From the NCBI GenBank assembly GCA_025355665.1, contig JANXZF010000133.1, positions 1-53,872 on the forward strand: DNA of 53,872 bases, given 5' to 3'. Of the stretch, positions 8,991 to 22,585 are shown piece after piece. Below the pieces are notes generated by a model that saw only the letters and a program-made list of their open reading frames with translations, made no database searches and was not told the origin of the DNA. This stretch comes from Actinomycetes bacterium (GTDB lineage: Bacteria > Actinomycetota > Actinomycetes > Nanopelagicales > Nanopelagicaceae). Position 1 is the stretch's first letter. Every line of letters starts with the position of its first letter. The position numbers and the translations under genes were made by a program.

Positions 8991-11075
8991 GTGCGTCCTG
9001 TAACCGATATTCAAAGACGCGTTGAGCCTTTTCAAGTCATCAGCGACTACGTTCCGGCTGGAGATCAGCCAGAGGCCATTGAAGAAATTGTTCGACGGAT
9101 CGAACGCGGCGATCAAGATGTCGTGCTCCTCGGCGCAACAGGCACCGGCAAGTCCGCGAGCACTGCTTGGTTGATTGAGAGATTACAGCGACCCACTTTG
9201 GTGATCGCGCCTAACAAGACATTGGCCGCCCAACTCGCCAATGAATTTCGCGAGCTCATGCCAAACAATGCGGTCGAGTACTTCGTGTCCTATTACGACT
9301 ACTACCAGCCAGAGGCGTACGTTCCGCAGACTGACACATTCATCGAAAAGGACTCAAGTGTCAATGATGAGGTCGAACGTTTACGGCACTCAGCGACAAA
9401 CTCACTCCTTACCCGTCGCGATGTCATTGTTGTCGCGACCGTGTCGTGTATTTACGGACTGGGCACACCGCAGGAATATGTAGATCGCATGGTGTCGTTG
9501 CGGGTCGGCGACCATATCGAACGCAACGTCCTGCTTCGCAAGTTCGTTGACATTCAGTACAAGCGCAATGACATGGCGTTTGAACGAGGCACATTTAGAG
9601 TACGTGGCGACACCATCGAAATAATTCCGATGTATGAAGAGCTTGCGCTCCGAATCGAGATGTTTGGGGATGAGATCGAAAGAATCACCACATTGCATCC
9701 GTTAACCGGTGAAATCGTCCGCGACGAGACCGAGATGTATATCTTTCCCGCCACTCACTACGCCGCTGGCCCCGAGACGATGAAACGAGCCATCGTCGAT
9801 ATCGAACAAGAACTTGAAGTCCAACTCGACAGTTTTGAGCGCCAGGGCAAGCTCTTGGAGGCACAGCGTCTTCGGATGCGCACGACATTTGATATCGAGA
9901 TGATGCAGAACCTGGGTTTTTGCTCTGGAATCGAGAACTACTCGCGGCATATCGATGGACGTGCCGCGGGCTCAGGGCCGAACTGCCTCCTCGACTATTT
10001 TCCCGAGGACTTCCTCCTTGTCATCGACGAATCCCACGTGACCGTTCCACAAATTGGAGCCATGTTTGAGGGGGATGCATCTCGCAAACGGACCCTTGTT
10101 GAGCACGGTTTTCGCCTTCCAAGCGCCATGGATAATCGACCCCTGCGGTGGGACGAGTTCCTCGAACGGGTGGGTCAGAAGGTGTATCTCTCGGCCACAC
10201 CAGGGCCATATGAATTGAACAAAGTTCAAGGCGATGTTGTTGAGCAAGTTATCCGACCGACCGGGTTGGTCGATCCCAAGATCGTTGTGAAGCCAATAAA
10301 GGGGCAGATCGATGACCTCCTTCACGAGATCAACATTCGCGCCGAGAAGAATGAGCGAGTCCTTGTAACAACATTGACCAAGAAAATGTCTGAAGATCTC
10401 ACAGATTACTTGCAAGAGCGAGGAGTCCGAGTTCGCTACTTGCATTCCGAGGTCGACACTCTTCGACGGGTCGAGTTACTTCGCGAACTTCGATCAGGCG
10501 AGTACGACGTATTAATCGGCATCAACCTCCTTCGTGAGGGCCTGGATCTTCCTGAAGTTTCATTAGTTTCAATCTTGGACGCTGACAAGGAAGGATTCCT
10601 CCGGTCGGCTACTTCGCTTATTCAAACTATCGGTCGCGCTGCTCGAAATGTATCGGGCGAAGTTCATATGTATGCCGACAACATGACCAAGTCCATGGCT
10701 AAAGCGATCGATGAGACAAATCGAAGACGCGCCAAACAAGTTGCCTACAACCTCGAACGCGGTGTGGATCCTCGGCCATTACGTAAAAAGATTGCAGATA
10801 TCACCGATCTCATCAACCGCGAAAGCCAGGATACGGATGAATTACTTGCATCCTCTGGTCGTGCCGCATCGCGATCTCGCACTCCAGCGATAGGGGTGCA
10901 CACCAAGACTTTGAAGACCCTGCCACGCCAAGAGCTCTTGGCTTTGATAGAGTCGCTGACCGATCAAATGCGCTCGGCGGCGGGAGATTTGCAATTCGAA
11001 TTGGCAGCCAGATTGCGTGATGAAATCAAAGATCTCAAACGCGAACTACGAGGCATGGAAACGGCGGGGGTGTAA
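8991..11075 (+). CDS. uvrB: Excinuclease ABC subunit B
   Basis: [36 protein letters not shown]-terminal UVR motif; GTG start. Confidence 0.98.
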   Translation: MRPVTDIQRRVEPFQVISDYVPAGDQPEAIEEIVRRIERGDQDVVLLGATGTGKSASTAWLIERLQRPTLVIAPNKTLAAQLANEFRELMPNNAVEYFVSYYDYYQPEAYVPQTDTFIEKDSSVNDEVERLRHSATNSLLTRRDVIVVATVSCIYGLGTPQEYVDRMVSLRVGDHIERNVLLRKFVDIQYKRNDMAFERGTFRVRGDTIEIIPMYEELALRIEMFGDEIERITTLHPLTGEIVRDETEMYIFPATHYAAGPETMKRAIVDIEQELEVQLDSFERQGKLLEAQRLRMRTTFDIEMMQNLGFCSGIENYSRHIDGRAAGSGPNCLLDYFPEDFLLVIDESHVTVPQIGAMFEGDASRKRTLVEHGFRLPSAMDNRPLRWDEFLERVGQKVYLSATPGPYELNKVQGDVVEQVIRPTGLVDPKIVVKPIKGQIDDLLHEINIRAEKNERVLVTTLTKKMSEDLTDYLQERGVRVRYLHSEVDTLRRVELLRELRSGEYDVLIGINLLREGLDLPEVSLVSILDADKEGFLRSATSLIQTIGRAARNVSGEVHMYADNMTKSMAKAIDETNRRRAKQVAYNLERGVDPRPLRKKIADITDLINRESQDTDELLASSGRAASRSRTPAIGVHTKTLKTLPRQELLALIESLTDQMRSAAGDLQFELAARLRDEIKDLKRELRGMETAGV

Positions 11076-11081
11076 ACAACA

Positions 11082-13931
11082 ATGGCTGACCATCTCATCG
11101 TCCGCGGAGCGCGTGAACATAATCTCAAGAACGTCTCGATAGAACTTCCGCGCAATTCCCTCGTTGTATTTACCGGCCTTTCGGGTTCTGGTAAGTCGAG
11201 CCTTGCCTTCGACACGATCTTTGCCGAAGGTCAGAGACGCTATGTCGAATCTCTGTCGGCTTACGCAAGACAGTTTCTGGGTCAAATGGATAAGCCAGAC
11301 GTGGACTTTATCGAAGGTCTCTCTCCGGCGGTCTCCATTGATCAAAAATCCACAAACCGCAATCCTCGTTCAACGGTGGGCACCATCACCGAGGTCTACG
11401 ACTATCTCCGATTGCTTTTCGCACGCGCAGGTAGACCTCATTGCCCAAATTGCGGCAAGCCCGTGTCGCGTCAGAGTCCTCAGCAAATTGTGGATCAAAT
11501 CCTTGCAATGCCAACGTCGACAAAATTCTTGGTACTTGCCCCGGTGGTTAGGGCCAGAAAAGGAGAATTCGTCGATCTCTTCCAAGAACTCATCAGCCAG
11601 GGATATTCACGGGCACGAGTAGACGGTTCGGTAATTCAACTTTCTGACCTTCCAAAATTGAAAAAGCAAGAGAAGCACACCATTGAAGTTGTCGTTGACC
11701 GGCTAACGGCAAAGGCTGACTCAAAGAACCGACTTACTGACTCGATTGAGACGGCACTTCGATTGGCTCAAGGCATTGTATTGCTCGATTTTGTAGATGC
11801 CGAGGGAAGCGAGAAGGAACGCACTTTCAGCGAACACTTGGCCTGCCACGATTGCGAACTCTCTTTCGAAGAGCTAGAACCTCGATCATTCTCATTCAAT
11901 TCACCCTTCGGTGCATGTCCTGCATGTACAGGTATAGGCACAAAGTTGGAAGTCGACCACGATTTGATTGTCCCTGATGACTCTTTGGCTATTAACGAAG
12001 GAGCCATCGCGCCATGGTCGACAGGCCAAACGTCAGAATACTTCCTGCGTCTACTCGAGGCGCTATCTGGTGAAGTGAAATTTTCTCTGGATAATCCTTG
12101 GCGCAAACTTTCAACGAAGGCCAAGGAAGCAATTCTTCACGGATACGAGTATGAAGTGCACGTGAAATATAAGAACCGTTACGGCCGCGTTCGCAATTAC
12201 TCCACAGGCTTCGAAGGCGTTGTCCCGTTTATTCATCGCCGTCACGCCGAAACCGATAGCGACTACAGCCGTGATAAGTACGAGGGATATATGCGCCAAA
12301 TACCTTGCCCGGTGTGCGAAGGTGCGCGTCTCAAGCCTGAGGTACTCGCGGTGACTGTCGGCGGTAAGAGCATCGCTCAAATTTGCGAACTTTCCATTGC
12401 AGACTGCGCCACTTTCTTGGCTGAAGTCGATCTCAACGCCCGCGAAAGCCAGATCGCCGAACGCGTTCTCAAAGAAGTGCATGCCCGCCTTGGGTTCCTT
12501 CTAAACGTTGGATTGGATTACCTCTCGCTCGAACGTCCAGCCGCCACACTCTCAGGGGGAGAAGCCCAGCGAATTCGTCTTGCAACGCAGATTGGATCTG
12601 GGTTAGTCGGCGTGCTCTACGTTCTGGATGAGCCGAGCATTGGATTGCACCAACGTGACAATCGCCGCCTTATAGAGACACTCACAAAACTTCGAGACCT
12701 TGGCAATACACTCATCGTTGTCGAGCACGATGAAGAGACAATTCGAGCGGCGGACTGGATCGTCGATATCGGTCCAGGTGCGGGCGAGCACGGTGGCAAG
12801 GTCGTGGTTTCAGGGGATTATCAGTCGCTCATCGAATCAGAAGAATCAATAACAGGTGCTTATCTTTCGGGGCGAAGGGCAATCTCCATTCCCGAATTTA
12901 GGCGCCCCACTGAAGCAAAACGTAGGCTTGTGATCAAAGGGGCCAAAGAGAACAACCTCAAGGATATTGAAGTTGCGATTCCACTAAGCGTCTTTGTCGC
13001 GGTTACCGGTGTCAGCGGCTCGGGCAAGTCGACTCTGATCAATGACATTCTCTACTCGACCCTGGCAAATAAGCTCAATGGCGCGCGACTTGTCCCAGGA
13101 CGACATCGAAGTGTCTCTGGCGTCGATCTCTTGGACAAAGTTGTTCACGTTGATCAATCTCCAATTGGCCGCACTCCGCGCTCAAACCCGGCCACCTATA
13201 CCGGTGTATTCGACAGGATCCGCGCACTCTTTGCCGAGACTTCTGAGGCAAAAGTACGAGGCTATCTCCAAGGTCGCTTTTCCTTCAATGTGAAAGGCGG
13301 GCGCTGCGAGAACTGTGCAGGAGATGGCACCATCACCATCGAAATGAACTTTCTACCTGATGTTTACGTTCCATGCGAAGTCTGTCATGGAGCTCGCTAT
13401 AACCGTGAGACTCTCGAAGTGCATTACAAAGGCAGGACGATTGCAGAAGTTTTGAACATGCCAATCGAAGAGGCACGCGGATTTTTCGAAGCTGTGCCAA
13501 CAATCGCGCGCTTTCTTAAAACTCTGTGCGAAGTGGGTCTTGGCTACGTAAGGCTTGGCCAATCGGCGCCAACTCTTTCTGGCGGCGAGGCCCAGCGCGT
13601 AAAGTTGGCTACCGAGCTTCAGAGACGCTCAACAGGGCGCACTATCTACGTTCTCGACGAACCCACCACTGGTCTTCACTTTGAAGATGTCAGCAAACTA
13701 CTTGGCGTGCTCAATCGCCTCGTCGACACCGGTAATACCGTTGTCGTGATCGAGCACAATCTCGATGTCATCAAATGCGCAGATTGGGTTGTTGATATGG
13801 GACCCGAAGGTGGATTCAGGGGAGGCACCGTTGTTGCTCAAGGAACCCCTGAAGACGTCGCCATGAATGAGAAAAGTTACACGGGACAGTACCTAAGGGA
13901 AATATTGAAAAGTAATCGGATGAGTGCGTAG
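11082..13931 (+). CDS. uvrA: Excinuclease ABC subunit A
   Basis: [24 protein letters not shown], two ABC modules, zinc-binding CPxCxG/CxxC motifs. Confidence 0.98.
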   Translation: MADHLIVRGAREHNLKNVSIELPRNSLVVFTGLSGSGKSSLAFDTIFAEGQRRYVESLSAYARQFLGQMDKPDVDFIEGLSPAVSIDQKSTNRNPRSTVGTITEVYDYLRLLFARAGRPHCPNCGKPVSRQSPQQIVDQILAMPTSTKFLVLAPVVRARKGEFVDLFQELISQGYSRARVDGSVIQLSDLPKLKKQEKHTIEVVVDRLTAKADSKNRLTDSIETALRLAQGIVLLDFVDAEGSEKERTFSEHLACHDCELSFEELEPRSFSFNSPFGACPACTGIGTKLEVDHDLIVPDDSLAINEGAIAPWSTGQTSEYFLRLLEALSGEVKFSLDNPWRKLSTKAKEAILHGYEYEVHVKYKNRYGRVRNYSTGFEGVVPFIHRRHAETDSDYSRDKYEGYMRQIPCPVCEGARLKPEVLAVTVGGKSIAQICELSIADCATFLAEVDLNARESQIAERVLKEVHARLGFLLNVGLDYLSLERPAATLSGGEAQRIRLATQIGSGLVGVLYVLDEPSIGLHQRDNRRLIETLTKLRDLGNTLIVVEHDEETIRAADWIVDIGPGAGEHGGKVVVSGDYQSLIESEESITGAYLSGRRAISIPEFRRPTEAKRRLVIKGAKENNLKDIEVAIPLSVFVAVTGVSGSGKSTLINDILYSTLANKLNGARLVPGRHRSVSGVDLLDKVVHVDQSPIGRTPRSNPATYTGVFDRIRALFAETSEAKVRGYLQGRFSFNVKGGRCENCAGDGTITIEMNFLPDVYVPCEVCHGARYNRETLEVHYKGRTIAEVLNMPIEEARGFFEAVPTIARFLKTLCEVGLGYVRLGQSAPTLSGGEAQRVKLATELQRRSTGRTIYVLDEPTTGLHFEDVSKLLGVLNRLVDTGNTVVVIEHNLDVIKCADWVVDMGPEGGFRGGTVVAQGTPEDVAMNEKSYTGQYLREILKSNRMSA

Positions 13932-13942
13932 GTTTCGACGTC

Positions 13943-15901
13943 ATGGCCGACCCAGCAAGTTATCGTCCGAACGATATACCGCCGCTTCCAGGGGTATATC
14001 GCTTCTTTAACGCCGACGATGAAGTCATCTATGTCGGAAAAGCCTTGAGCCTGAAGTCACGACTCAGCAGTTATTTTCACGGCAATCTGCTGGAGCGCAC
14101 ATACCGAATGGTCCACGAGGCGGTCAGGGTCGATTGGACACTTGTCGACTCCGAAGTCGAGGCACTTCAACTGGAGTTCTCCTGGATAAAGCAATTCAAT
14201 CCCACTTACAACGTTCAATTTCGAGACGACAAGTCATATCCCTACCTTGCGATCTCCTTAAGCGATGAGTTCCCAAAAGTATTTATTACTCGCAAACAGA
14301 AGAGACCAGGAATCAAGTATTTCGGTCCCTTTACACACGCCTGGGCGCTTCGCAACACCTTCGATGTGATGCTCAAAGTATTTCCAGTGCGCTCCTGCAC
14401 CGATTCTAATTTTCACAAGGCGAGAAGAAGCAATCGACAATGCCTCCTTGGCGATATTGGTAAATGTGCCGCGCCATGCGTGGAATGGATTTCAAAAGAG
14501 GATCACATGAAACTCGCTCGTCGGCTTGTAGATTTCATGGACGCGGGGGTTGGTGACATCGTGCCCACCTTGCAAAAGGAAATGGAGATGGCTGCTTCCG
14601 CTCAAGAATTTGAGCGAGCGGCGAAGATCAGAGATCAAATTTCTGCGATGGAGAGGGTGAAGGAATCGGCTGATGCGACTATGCCAGATAATTTGTATGC
14701 CGATGTGCTTGCCATCCATCGCGAGGGTCCTCATTCGGCCGGATCAATATTCATAATCCGAGGCGGCGCCATCAAGGGATCGCGTTCGTGGCTCCTAGAT
14801 CAAAGGAACGCACTTGAGGGTGAGGATGATATTTCTGCACTCTTTGCCTCTGTCTACGGGGCCGGGGCAAACATCGGACTAGATGTACCGGCTGAAATTT
14901 TGATCAATGAATTGCCTAACGATTGCAAAGTTTTAGAATCGTGGCTGAGTTCTTTGCGCGGGTCGAAGGTGGAAATCAAGGTCCCTCAGCGAGGCGAGAA
15001 AGTTGAAATTCTAACCACCGTTGCACGCAACGCCCGATATGCCCTAATCCAATCGGTAAACAAACGCTCTGCCGACAGTGCGGTAAGTGGCAAGGCGTTA
15101 ATAGAAATCCAAGAGGCTCTGAGCCTGGAACGCCCACCGCTTCGGATCGAGTGCTTTGACATCTCTAATATTTCTGGAACTTCGGTAGTCGCGTCCATGG
15201 TTGTATTTGAAGATGGGGTGGCGAAAAAAAGCGAGTACCGTCGCTTCATCATCGACACATCGACGGCATGGGATGACACTCGTGCCATCCACCAAGTCCT
15301 AAGTCGACGCTTGAAAAGGATTGCCGACGAGAGGGATGTGGACCCGGCTCAGGTGGTTGAGCAAGGTGGTGCCCAGAGAAAATTCGCCTACCCACCTGAA
15401 TTAATTGTGGTTGACGGGGGAGCGCCTCAGGTTTCTGCAGCAGCTCGCGCATTCGAAGAAATGGGAATGAAAGACATCGCACTGTGCGGGTTGGCAAAAC
15501 GACTTGAAGAAGTTTGGCTCCCGGGCCAAAGCGATCCGCTAATCCTCCCTCGAACGAGTGAAGGCCTCTATCTTCTACAACGGGTTCGAGATGAGGCTCA
15601 TCGCTTTGCAATTACTTTTCACCGCTCTCGCAGGTCCGGAGTCATGCTGGAATCTTTGCTTGATGAGGTTCCACACCTTGGGCACGTTCGACGTGCGGCC
15701 CTTCTTAAACGATTTGGTTCGGTTGCCGCTCTGCGTCGAGCGAGCGCAGCAGAAATTGCTGAAATCCCAGGGATCGGTGGAACTATCGCCGACATCATAA
15801 TTTCTTCGTTGCAGAAAGAGCGATCGCCTTCATTTGATGCGCAAACTGGCGAAATACTAACTGAGGAAGTCCGAACCGGCGAAGGTCTAGAAGGTCCTTG
15901 A
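13943..15901 (+). CDS. uvrC: Excinuclease ABC subunit C
   Basis: GIY-YIG domain (GVYRFFNADDEVIYVGKALSLKSRLSSYF), UVR motif, C-terminal HhH (IPGIGGTIADII). Confidence 0.97.
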   Translation: MADPASYRPNDIPPLPGVYRFFNADDEVIYVGKALSLKSRLSSYFHGNLLERTYRMVHEAVRVDWTLVDSEVEALQLEFSWIKQFNPTYNVQFRDDKSYPYLAISLSDEFPKVFITRKQKRPGIKYFGPFTHAWALRNTFDVMLKVFPVRSCTDSNFHKARRSNRQCLLGDIGKCAAPCVEWISKEDHMKLARRLVDFMDAGVGDIVPTLQKEMEMAASAQEFERAAKIRDQISAMERVKESADATMPDNLYADVLAIHREGPHSAGSIFIIRGGAIKGSRSWLLDQRNALEGEDDISALFASVYGAGANIGLDVPAEILINELPNDCKVLESWLSSLRGSKVEIKVPQRGEKVEILTTVARNARYALIQSVNKRSADSAVSGKALIEIQEALSLERPPLRIECFDISNISGTSVVASMVVFEDGVAKKSEYRRFIIDTSTAWDDTRAIHQVLSRRLKRIADERDVDPAQVVEQGGAQRKFAYPPELIVVDGGAPQVSAAARAFEEMGMKDIALCGLAKRLEEVWLPGQSDPLILPRTSEGLYLLQRVRDEAHRFAITFHRSRRSGVMLESLLDEVPHLGHVRRAALLKRFGSVAALRRASAAEIAEIPGIGGTIADIIISSLQKERSPSFDAQTGEILTEEVRTGEGLEGP

Positions 15902-15926
15902 CAGATACAGGAGTATTAAGAAGTAG

Positions 15927-16799
15927 ATGAACCAACCACGCGAAGTCTTGATACTGACGGGGATGTCCGGCGCCGGACGTTCCACGGTTGCCCACGCCCT
16001 GGAGGACCTTGGCTGGTATGTCGTCGACAATGTCCCGGCTGCGTTGTTGCCGGCCCTTGTCGCCCAAACGGATGGAGCTGCAATCTCTGCAATGGCCGTG
16101 GTCGTAGACGTCCGTAGCGGACGATTCTTTGACGATCTCAACCACGCCCTAGTGCAACTGAGCGACGACGGCCTTCCTCATCGACTCTTGTTTTTGGATT
16201 CAACGGATCAAGCACTCGTTCAGCGTTTTGAGTCGACACGAAGACCCCACCCTTTGCAAGGTGCAGATCGAATTGTTGACGGAATTGCACGCGAACGCAC
16301 GCGCCTTGAAGATTTACGCTCCCGCGCTGACGTTGTCATCGATACGAGCAACCTCAACGTCCACCAACTTGAAAAGCGCGTAGGAGAAATATTCGCTGCC
16401 GGTGAGACTCACGGAGTTCGTGTCAATGTACTTTCCTTCGGTTATAAATACGGCATTCCAGTAGATGCTGATCTTGTTCTAGATTGTCGATTCATTCCCA
16501 ATCCTCACTGGGTTCCCGAACTCAGAGCACTTACGGGTTTGGATGAACAGGTAAGCGAGCATGTTCTTTCATCCCCTGGCGTCGAAGCATTTGTTGACAG
16601 TTATGTCTCGTTGCTCAACCAAATGGCCGAAGGATATCTTCGTGAAGGAAAAAAGTACGTGACACTAGCTGTGGGCTGTACAGGCGGAAAGCATCGAAGC
16701 GTCGCAATATCTGAGGCAATCGCAACACGTCTTAACGTGACTCAAGGTCCGGTCTCTATTGAGGCCCACGCGATTCATCGCGATGTAGGTCGTGAATAG
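15927..16799 (+). CDS. rapZ: RNase adapter / nucleotide-binding protein RapZ (YvcJ family)
   Basis: ILTGMSGAGRSTVAHALEDLGWYVVDNVP and GCTGGKHRSV. Confidence 0.95.
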   Translation: MNQPREVLILTGMSGAGRSTVAHALEDLGWYVVDNVPAALLPALVAQTDGAAISAMAVVVDVRSGRFFDDLNHALVQLSDDGLPHRLLFLDSTDQALVQRFESTRRPHPLQGADRIVDGIARERTRLEDLRSRADVVIDTSNLNVHQLEKRVGEIFAAGETHGVRVNVLSFGYKYGIPVDADLVLDCRFIPNPHWVPELRALTGLDEQVSEHVLSSPGVEAFVDSYVSLLNQMAEGYLREGKKYVTLAVGCTGGKHRSVAISEAIATRLNVTQGPVSIEAHAIHRDVGRE

Positions 16800-17746
16800 T
16801 GCCTCAAAAAGTTGTTGCCCTCGGGGGTGGACACGGACTTGCTGCAACTCTCGCATCGCTTCGAAAGATCACGCCATCAATAACTGCAATTGTGACGGTT
16901 GCCGATAACGGGGGATCCAGCGGCCGGCTGCGACAAGAATTTCCTATCTTGCCGCCTGGAGATTTGCGCATGGCACTTGCTGCGCTCTGTTCTGATGATG
17001 AGTGGGGACGTGAATGGTCCACGATCATTCAACATCGATTCACTGGCGAGGGTTGGCTACAAGGTCACGCCGTCGGAAATTTACTTCTCGCTGCCCTCTG
17101 GGATCGAGATGAAGATCCCGTGGCGGGCCTTGATCGAGTAGCTTCCTTGCTGAAAGTCGTCGGCCGAGTGCTTCCCATGTCATCCCAACCCTTGGACATT
17201 GAAGCAACCTTCATCGACGCGGGACGTTACACAGTAGTTCGCGGACAGGCTCAAGTTGCAACATCTAAAGGCAGGCTTGAATCTTTGAGGATAATTCCTC
17301 AGGATCCTCCATCTCGTAATGAGGCTTTGAGCGCAATTGCCGATGCTGACTGGATAACTATGGGCCCGGGGTCTTGGATTTCATCTGTGCTTCCACATTT
17401 GCTTGTCCCGACGCAGAGGCGCGCACTTGCCGAAAGTAAGGCCAAGCGAATTGTGCTTCTTAATTTGGACGCAATCCCTGAGTTATCGGGCAATGAATAT
17501 GCTGGGTACACCCCCGAGGAGCACCTCGGGTTGATTCAGCAGTACGCCCCCGATTTTCGCGCCGACTATGTCGTTGCCGATGACTCGGTGGTTCGCGACG
17601 TTGCCTCCCTCGAGAACCTGGTGAGAGCAATGGGTGGCCAACTGGTGATTGCCGATCTTCGACAAGGCGTCGGAAGTGTTCACCACGATGTACAAAAATT
17701 GACTTCGGTTTTTGGTCACATCATGTCCGAGAGCCTGATTGGATAG
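16799..17746 (+). CDS. yvcK: Gluconeogenesis factor YvcK family protein
   Basis: [50 protein letters not shown] overlap with rapZ. Confidence 0.93.
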   Translation: MPQKVVALGGGHGLAATLASLRKITPSITAIVTVADNGGSSGRLRQEFPILPPGDLRMALAALCSDDEWGREWSTIIQHRFTGEGWLQGHAVGNLLLAALWDRDEDPVAGLDRVASLLKVVGRVLPMSSQPLDIEATFIDAGRYTVVRGQAQVATSKGRLESLRIIPQDPPSRNEALSAIADADWITMGPGSWISSVLPHLLVPTQRRALAESKAKRIVLLNLDAIPELSGNEYAGYTPEEHLGLIQQYAPDFRADYVVADDSVVRDVASLENLVRAMGGQLVIADLRQGVGSVHHDVQKLTSVFGHIMSESLIG

Positions 17747-17750
17747 GCAC

Positions 17751-18728
17751 ATGGCTATGACTGCGGCGGTGAAGGATGAACTCACCCGACTATCGGTAAC
17801 AAAGCCCTGTTGCAGAAAGGCCGAAGTTTCGGCATTACTCCGTTTTGCTGGCGGATTGCACCTTGTGGCAGGCAAAATTCTTGTTGAAGTTGAACTTGAT
17901 GCGGCACAAAGTGCTAGGCGCCTTCGAAAAGATATCGCTGATGTGTATGGCCACGAAAGTGATCTTGCGGTGCTTTCATCAAGTGGACTTCGCAAAGGTT
18001 CACGCTACGTCGTTCGCGTTGTAAAAGATGGCGAAGCCCTTGCACGGCAAACCGGATTGGTAGATGCAAACGGTCGACCGGTACGCGGACTCCCACCCCA
18101 AGTTGTCTCGGCTTCAATATGTGATGCAGAGGCCGCATGGCGAGGCGCTTTCATTGCACATGGTTCTCTGACCGAACCCGGACGATCTTCTTCACTCGAG
18201 ATCACGTGCCCCGGACCTGAAGCGGCGCTCGCTCTCGTGGGTTCAGCCCGCAGGCTCGGAATAACGGCAAAGGCGCGCGAAGTGCGTGGCGTTGATCGAG
18301 TAGTAATTCGCGACGGAGATGCAATCGGAATTTTGCTGACCAGGCTCGGTGCGCACGAGAGCGTATTGGCCTGGGAAGAACGTCGGATGCGCCGAGAAGT
18401 TCGCGCAACTGCGAACCGCCTAGCAAATTTCGATGATGCAAATCTTCGCCGTTCTGCGCGGGCAGCCGTTGCAGCCTCAGCCCGGGTTGCGCGAGCCATG
18501 GAAATCTTAGGTGACCAAATTCCCGAGCACCTCAAGGAAGCAGGCGAGTTGCGTATCACACACGGGCAGGCCAGCCTTGAGGAACTCGGATCTCTGGCTT
18601 CCCCACCTATGACCAAGGACGCCATCGCTGGTCGAATTCGTCGATTGCTCGCGATGGCCGATAAGCGGGCCGGAGAATTGGGGATCGCAGATACTGAAGC
18701 AGGACTCTCACCAGAGCTCTTGAATTAG
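17751..18728 (+). CDS. whiA: Sporulation regulator-like WhiA (DUF199 family)
   Basis: [34 protein letters not shown], canonical rapZ-yvcK-whiA order. Confidence 0.95.
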   Translation: MAMTAAVKDELTRLSVTKPCCRKAEVSALLRFAGGLHLVAGKILVEVELDAAQSARRLRKDIADVYGHESDLAVLSSSGLRKGSRYVVRVVKDGEALARQTGLVDANGRPVRGLPPQVVSASICDAEAAWRGAFIAHGSLTEPGRSSSLEITCPGPEAALALVGSARRLGITAKAREVRGVDRVVIRDGDAIGILLTRLGAHESVLAWEERRMRREVRATANRLANFDDANLRRSARAAVAASARVARAMEILGDQIPEHLKEAGELRITHGQASLEELGSLASPPMTKDAIAGRIRRLLAMADKRAGELGIADTEAGLSPELLN

Positions 18729-18889
18729 CCGGTGCTGCCCAGGAATCTAGTTATTTAAGCATCTGGAGCGTGAAATCGAACACGACGACGCCGTGAGCAG
18801 AAATGCCAATGATAGGGTTTACCACGCACCCCAGCGCTGTGGCACTTTTCTTGCCCACCCCAAGCGGGGAATGTGGGGACTACAACTAA

Positions 18890-19902
<1,013 letters not shown>

Positions 19903-19903
<1 letters not shown>

Positions 19904-21087
19904 TGTCGGCTTCACTTGAAGGTCTGCAGATCAAAGGGAAGAAAATCTTTCTTCGGTGCGATCTCAATGTTCCACTCAAAGACGGTGTCATCACAGACGA
20001 CGGACGTATTCGCGCATCGCTGCCCACCATCAAGTTCTTGCTTGATGGTGGTGCATCGATCGTTATCGGTGCACACCTTGGACGCCCAAAGGGAGAAGCC
20101 AAGCCAGAGTTCTCACTGGGACCGGTAGCGGCACGACTTTCTGAACTTCTTGGTCATGGCGTCGAATTCGTGAAGAACAACACGGATGCATCAGCCAGAG
20201 CTAAGACTTTGGCACCTGGTGAAATACTTCTTCTCGAGAACTTGCGCTTTGACGCGAGAGAGACCAGCAAAGAAGAAAGTGAACGCGTCGCACTTGCGAC
20301 AGAACTGGCTGCGCTAGTTGAGGCTTACGTCGGTGATGGTTTCGGCGCGGTTCATCGCAAGCACGCATCTGTTTATGATCTTCCTAAACTCCTCCCACAC
20401 GCGGCGGGCTTTCTCGTTGCAGGTGAGGTTGAAGTTTTGAAGCAACTCACTCAGAACCCGCAAAGGCCATACGGAGTGGTTCTTGGCGGAGCAAAGGTCT
20501 CCGACAAAATCGGCGTCATTTCCAACTTGCTCGATAAGGTAAACGTTCTTGCGATTGGCGGGGGAATGGTCTTCACATTCCTTGCGGCTCAAGGCAAAGG
20601 CATCGGCACTTCATTGGTCGAGACCGATCTGATTCCAACTGTCAAAGATCTCATCGCTCGGGCTGAGTCACTCGGTGTCAAACTGCACCTTCCAAGTGAC
20701 ATCGTCGTGGCTCCTAAGTTCTCCGCCGATGCACCAGCAACATTGGTGAGTGCGGATGCTATCCCTTCTGATCAGATGGGCTTGGACATTGGGCCAGATT
20801 CAGCGAAGGAATTCGCTAGAGCAATTGCTGAGTGCAAGACAGTATTTTGGAATGGGCCCATGGGTGTATTCGAATTTGCATCTTTTGCGGCTGGAACGAA
20901 AGTTGTTGCGGAAGCACTGACCAAAGTTTCTGGAATATCTGTGGTCGGAGGCGGGGATTCCGCCGCGGCAGTTCGCTCACTTGGTTTCGCAGATTCTGAC
21001 TTTGGATATATCTCCACCGGTGGCGGAGCGTCTCTTGAATACCTTGAGGGCAAGGAACTTCCCGGCCTTCAAGCATTAGGTTTGTAG
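19903..21087 (+). CDS. pgk: Phosphoglycerate kinase
   Basis: [42 protein letters not shown] overlap with gap. Confidence 0.98.
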
Positions 21088-21105
21088 AAAACAAAAGGAG
21101 CAATA

Positions 21106-21873
21106 ATGCGCAAGCCATTGATGGCGGGCAATTGGAAGATGAACCTCAACCACTTGGAGGCCATCGCCGTTACCCAGAAACTTGTCTACAGTCTTGATGA
21201 CAAGGATTACGACGCAGTGGATGTAGCGGTGATCCCACCGTTTACCGATATCCGTTCTGTTCAAACATTGGTGGACGGCGATCGTCTTCGATTGCTTTAC
21301 GGCGCCCAGGATCTTTCGCCAGAGAGTGCAGGAGCATTTACGGGAGACATTTCTGGATCAATGTTGTCAAAGTTGGGGTGCACATTTGTCATTGTTGGAC
21401 ATAGCGAACGCCGGACAATTCACGGTGAAGACGATGCATTGGTCAACCGCAAAATCAAGGCAGCCCTTGCCAATGAACTGACTCCAATCTTTTGCGTAGG
21501 TGAAGAGCTCTCCATTCGTGAATCAGGTACGCATGTTTCTTATGTGATCCGACAGGTTCGCGCAGGGCTGGCTAACTTGAGCAAGCCAGAACTCAAAAAG
21601 ATCGTGATCGCATACGAGCCCATCTGGGCGATCGGTAGCGGCAAGACAGCAACCGCAGAGGACGCTCAGGAAGTTTGCAGCGCCATCCGTGGCGAAATCG
21701 AAGCCATTGGGTCACCCGAAATTGCCGAGGGAATGCGAATTCTCTACGGCGGCTCGGTTAAGTCCTCAAATATCGCTGAGATCATGAAGCAGGCTGACGT
21801 TGACGGTGCACTCATCGGTGGGGCGAGCCTGGATCCTGAGGAATTGGCGAAAATCGCCAAGTTCTATAAATAG
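21106..21873 (+). CDS. tpiA: Triosephosphate isomerase
   Basis: [30 protein letters not shown]. Confidence 0.98.
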   Translation: MRKPLMAGNWKMNLNHLEAIAVTQKLVYSLDDKDYDAVDVAVIPPFTDIRSVQTLVDGDRLRLLYGAQDLSPESAGAFTGDISGSMLSKLGCTFVIVGHSERRTIHGEDDALVNRKIKAALANELTPIFCVGEELSIRESGTHVSYVIRQVRAGLANLSKPELKKIVIAYEPIWAIGSGKTATAEDAQEVCSAIRGEIEAIGSPEIAEGMRILYGGSVKSSNIAEIMKQADVDGALIGGASLDPEELAKIAKFYK

Positions 21874-21877
21874 GGGC

Positions 21878-21915
21878 TTGGTGCGTTATCCTTCTCGTCT
21901 ACTGGGGCGCACCAA
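21878..21915 (+). repeat. Inverted repeat TTGGTGCG-N22-CGCACCAA between tpiA and secG
   Basis: Perfect 8-bp arms read directly (21878-21885 and 21908-21915). Confidence 0.6.
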
Positions 21916-21931
21916 CCAATAAGGGGTATTG

Positions 21932-22159
21932 ATGAAACTGGCACTGTCCATTTTGCTCGTAGTTACGAGCGTCCTGATGGTCCTCCTTGTGCTCCTTCAT
22001 AAGGGCAAGGGCAGCGGCCTTTCTGATCTATTCGGCGGAGGAGTCTCCTCGACATACGGCGGATCCTCTGTAGTTGAGCGTAACCTCGATCGAATCACGA
22101 TCGTCGTCGGCGGACTCTGGTTTGCCGGAGTTGTGGCCTTGAGTTTGGCTCTCAAATAA
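21932..22159 (+). CDS. secG: Preprotein translocase subunit SecG
   Basis: VLMVLLVLLHKGKGSGLSDLFGGG, two TM segments; start refined to ATG 21932. Confidence 0.92.
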   Translation: MKLALSILLVVTSVLMVLLVLLHKGKGSGLSDLFGGGVSSTYGGSSVVERNLDRITIVVGGLWFAGVVALSLALK

Positions 22160-22188
22160 ATCCCTGAGTTCGGCTCGGATTGGCGAGG

Positions 22189-22214
22189 GGAATATCTCGT
22201 AGTTGGCAATGGTT
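22189..22214 (+). promoter_or_regulatory. Candidate sigma-R (SigR/SigH)-type promoter of rbpA: GGAAT-N18-GTT
   Basis: GGAAT at 22189-22193, GTT at 22212-22214, exactly 18 nt between, 23 nt before the rbpA ATG. Confidence 0.55.
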
Positions 22215-22237
22215 TGTAACTAATACAAGGAGTAAAT

Positions 22238-22585
22238 ATGGCAGGCGGAAGCGCAATTCGAGGTAGTCGCGTCGGTGCAGGCCCTATGGGCGAAGCAGAG
22301 CGCGGGGAATCCATCGGTCGATTCCAAATCTCCTACTGGTGTGCCAACGGTCATGAAACTCGTCCATCCTTTGCTGAGGACGCCACCGTGGTTATTCCTG
22401 ACGAGTGGGACTGTCCACGGTGTGGCTATCCAGCTGGGCGCGATAAGGCCAATCCTCCAAGCCCGATCAAGAACGAGCCCTACAAGACCCACCTTGCTTA
22501 CGTGAAAGAGCGCAGAAGCGATGCTGAAGGTATGAAGATTCTTGAAGAGGCACTTCGCAAACTTCGCGGAGATGACGAGGACTAA
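22238..22585 (+). CDS. rbpA: RNA polymerase-binding protein RbpA
   Basis: GGSAIRGSRVGAGPMGEAERGE, CANGHETRPSFAEDA...DEWDCPRCG. Confidence 0.95.
   Translation: MAGGSAIRGSRVGAGPMGEAERGESIGRFQISYWCANGHETRPSFAEDATVVIPDEWDCPRCGYPAGRDKANPPSPIKNEPYKTHLAYVKERRSDAEGMKILEEALRKLRGDDED

Noticed and set aside
9972-10445. 157-aa antisense ORF inside uvrB
   Set aside because: Complementary shadow ORF of a highly conserved gene; no RBS or family motif.
11082-13931. Internal repeat within uvrA
   Set aside because: The duplicated ABC modules are the normal UvrA architecture, not a novel repeat.
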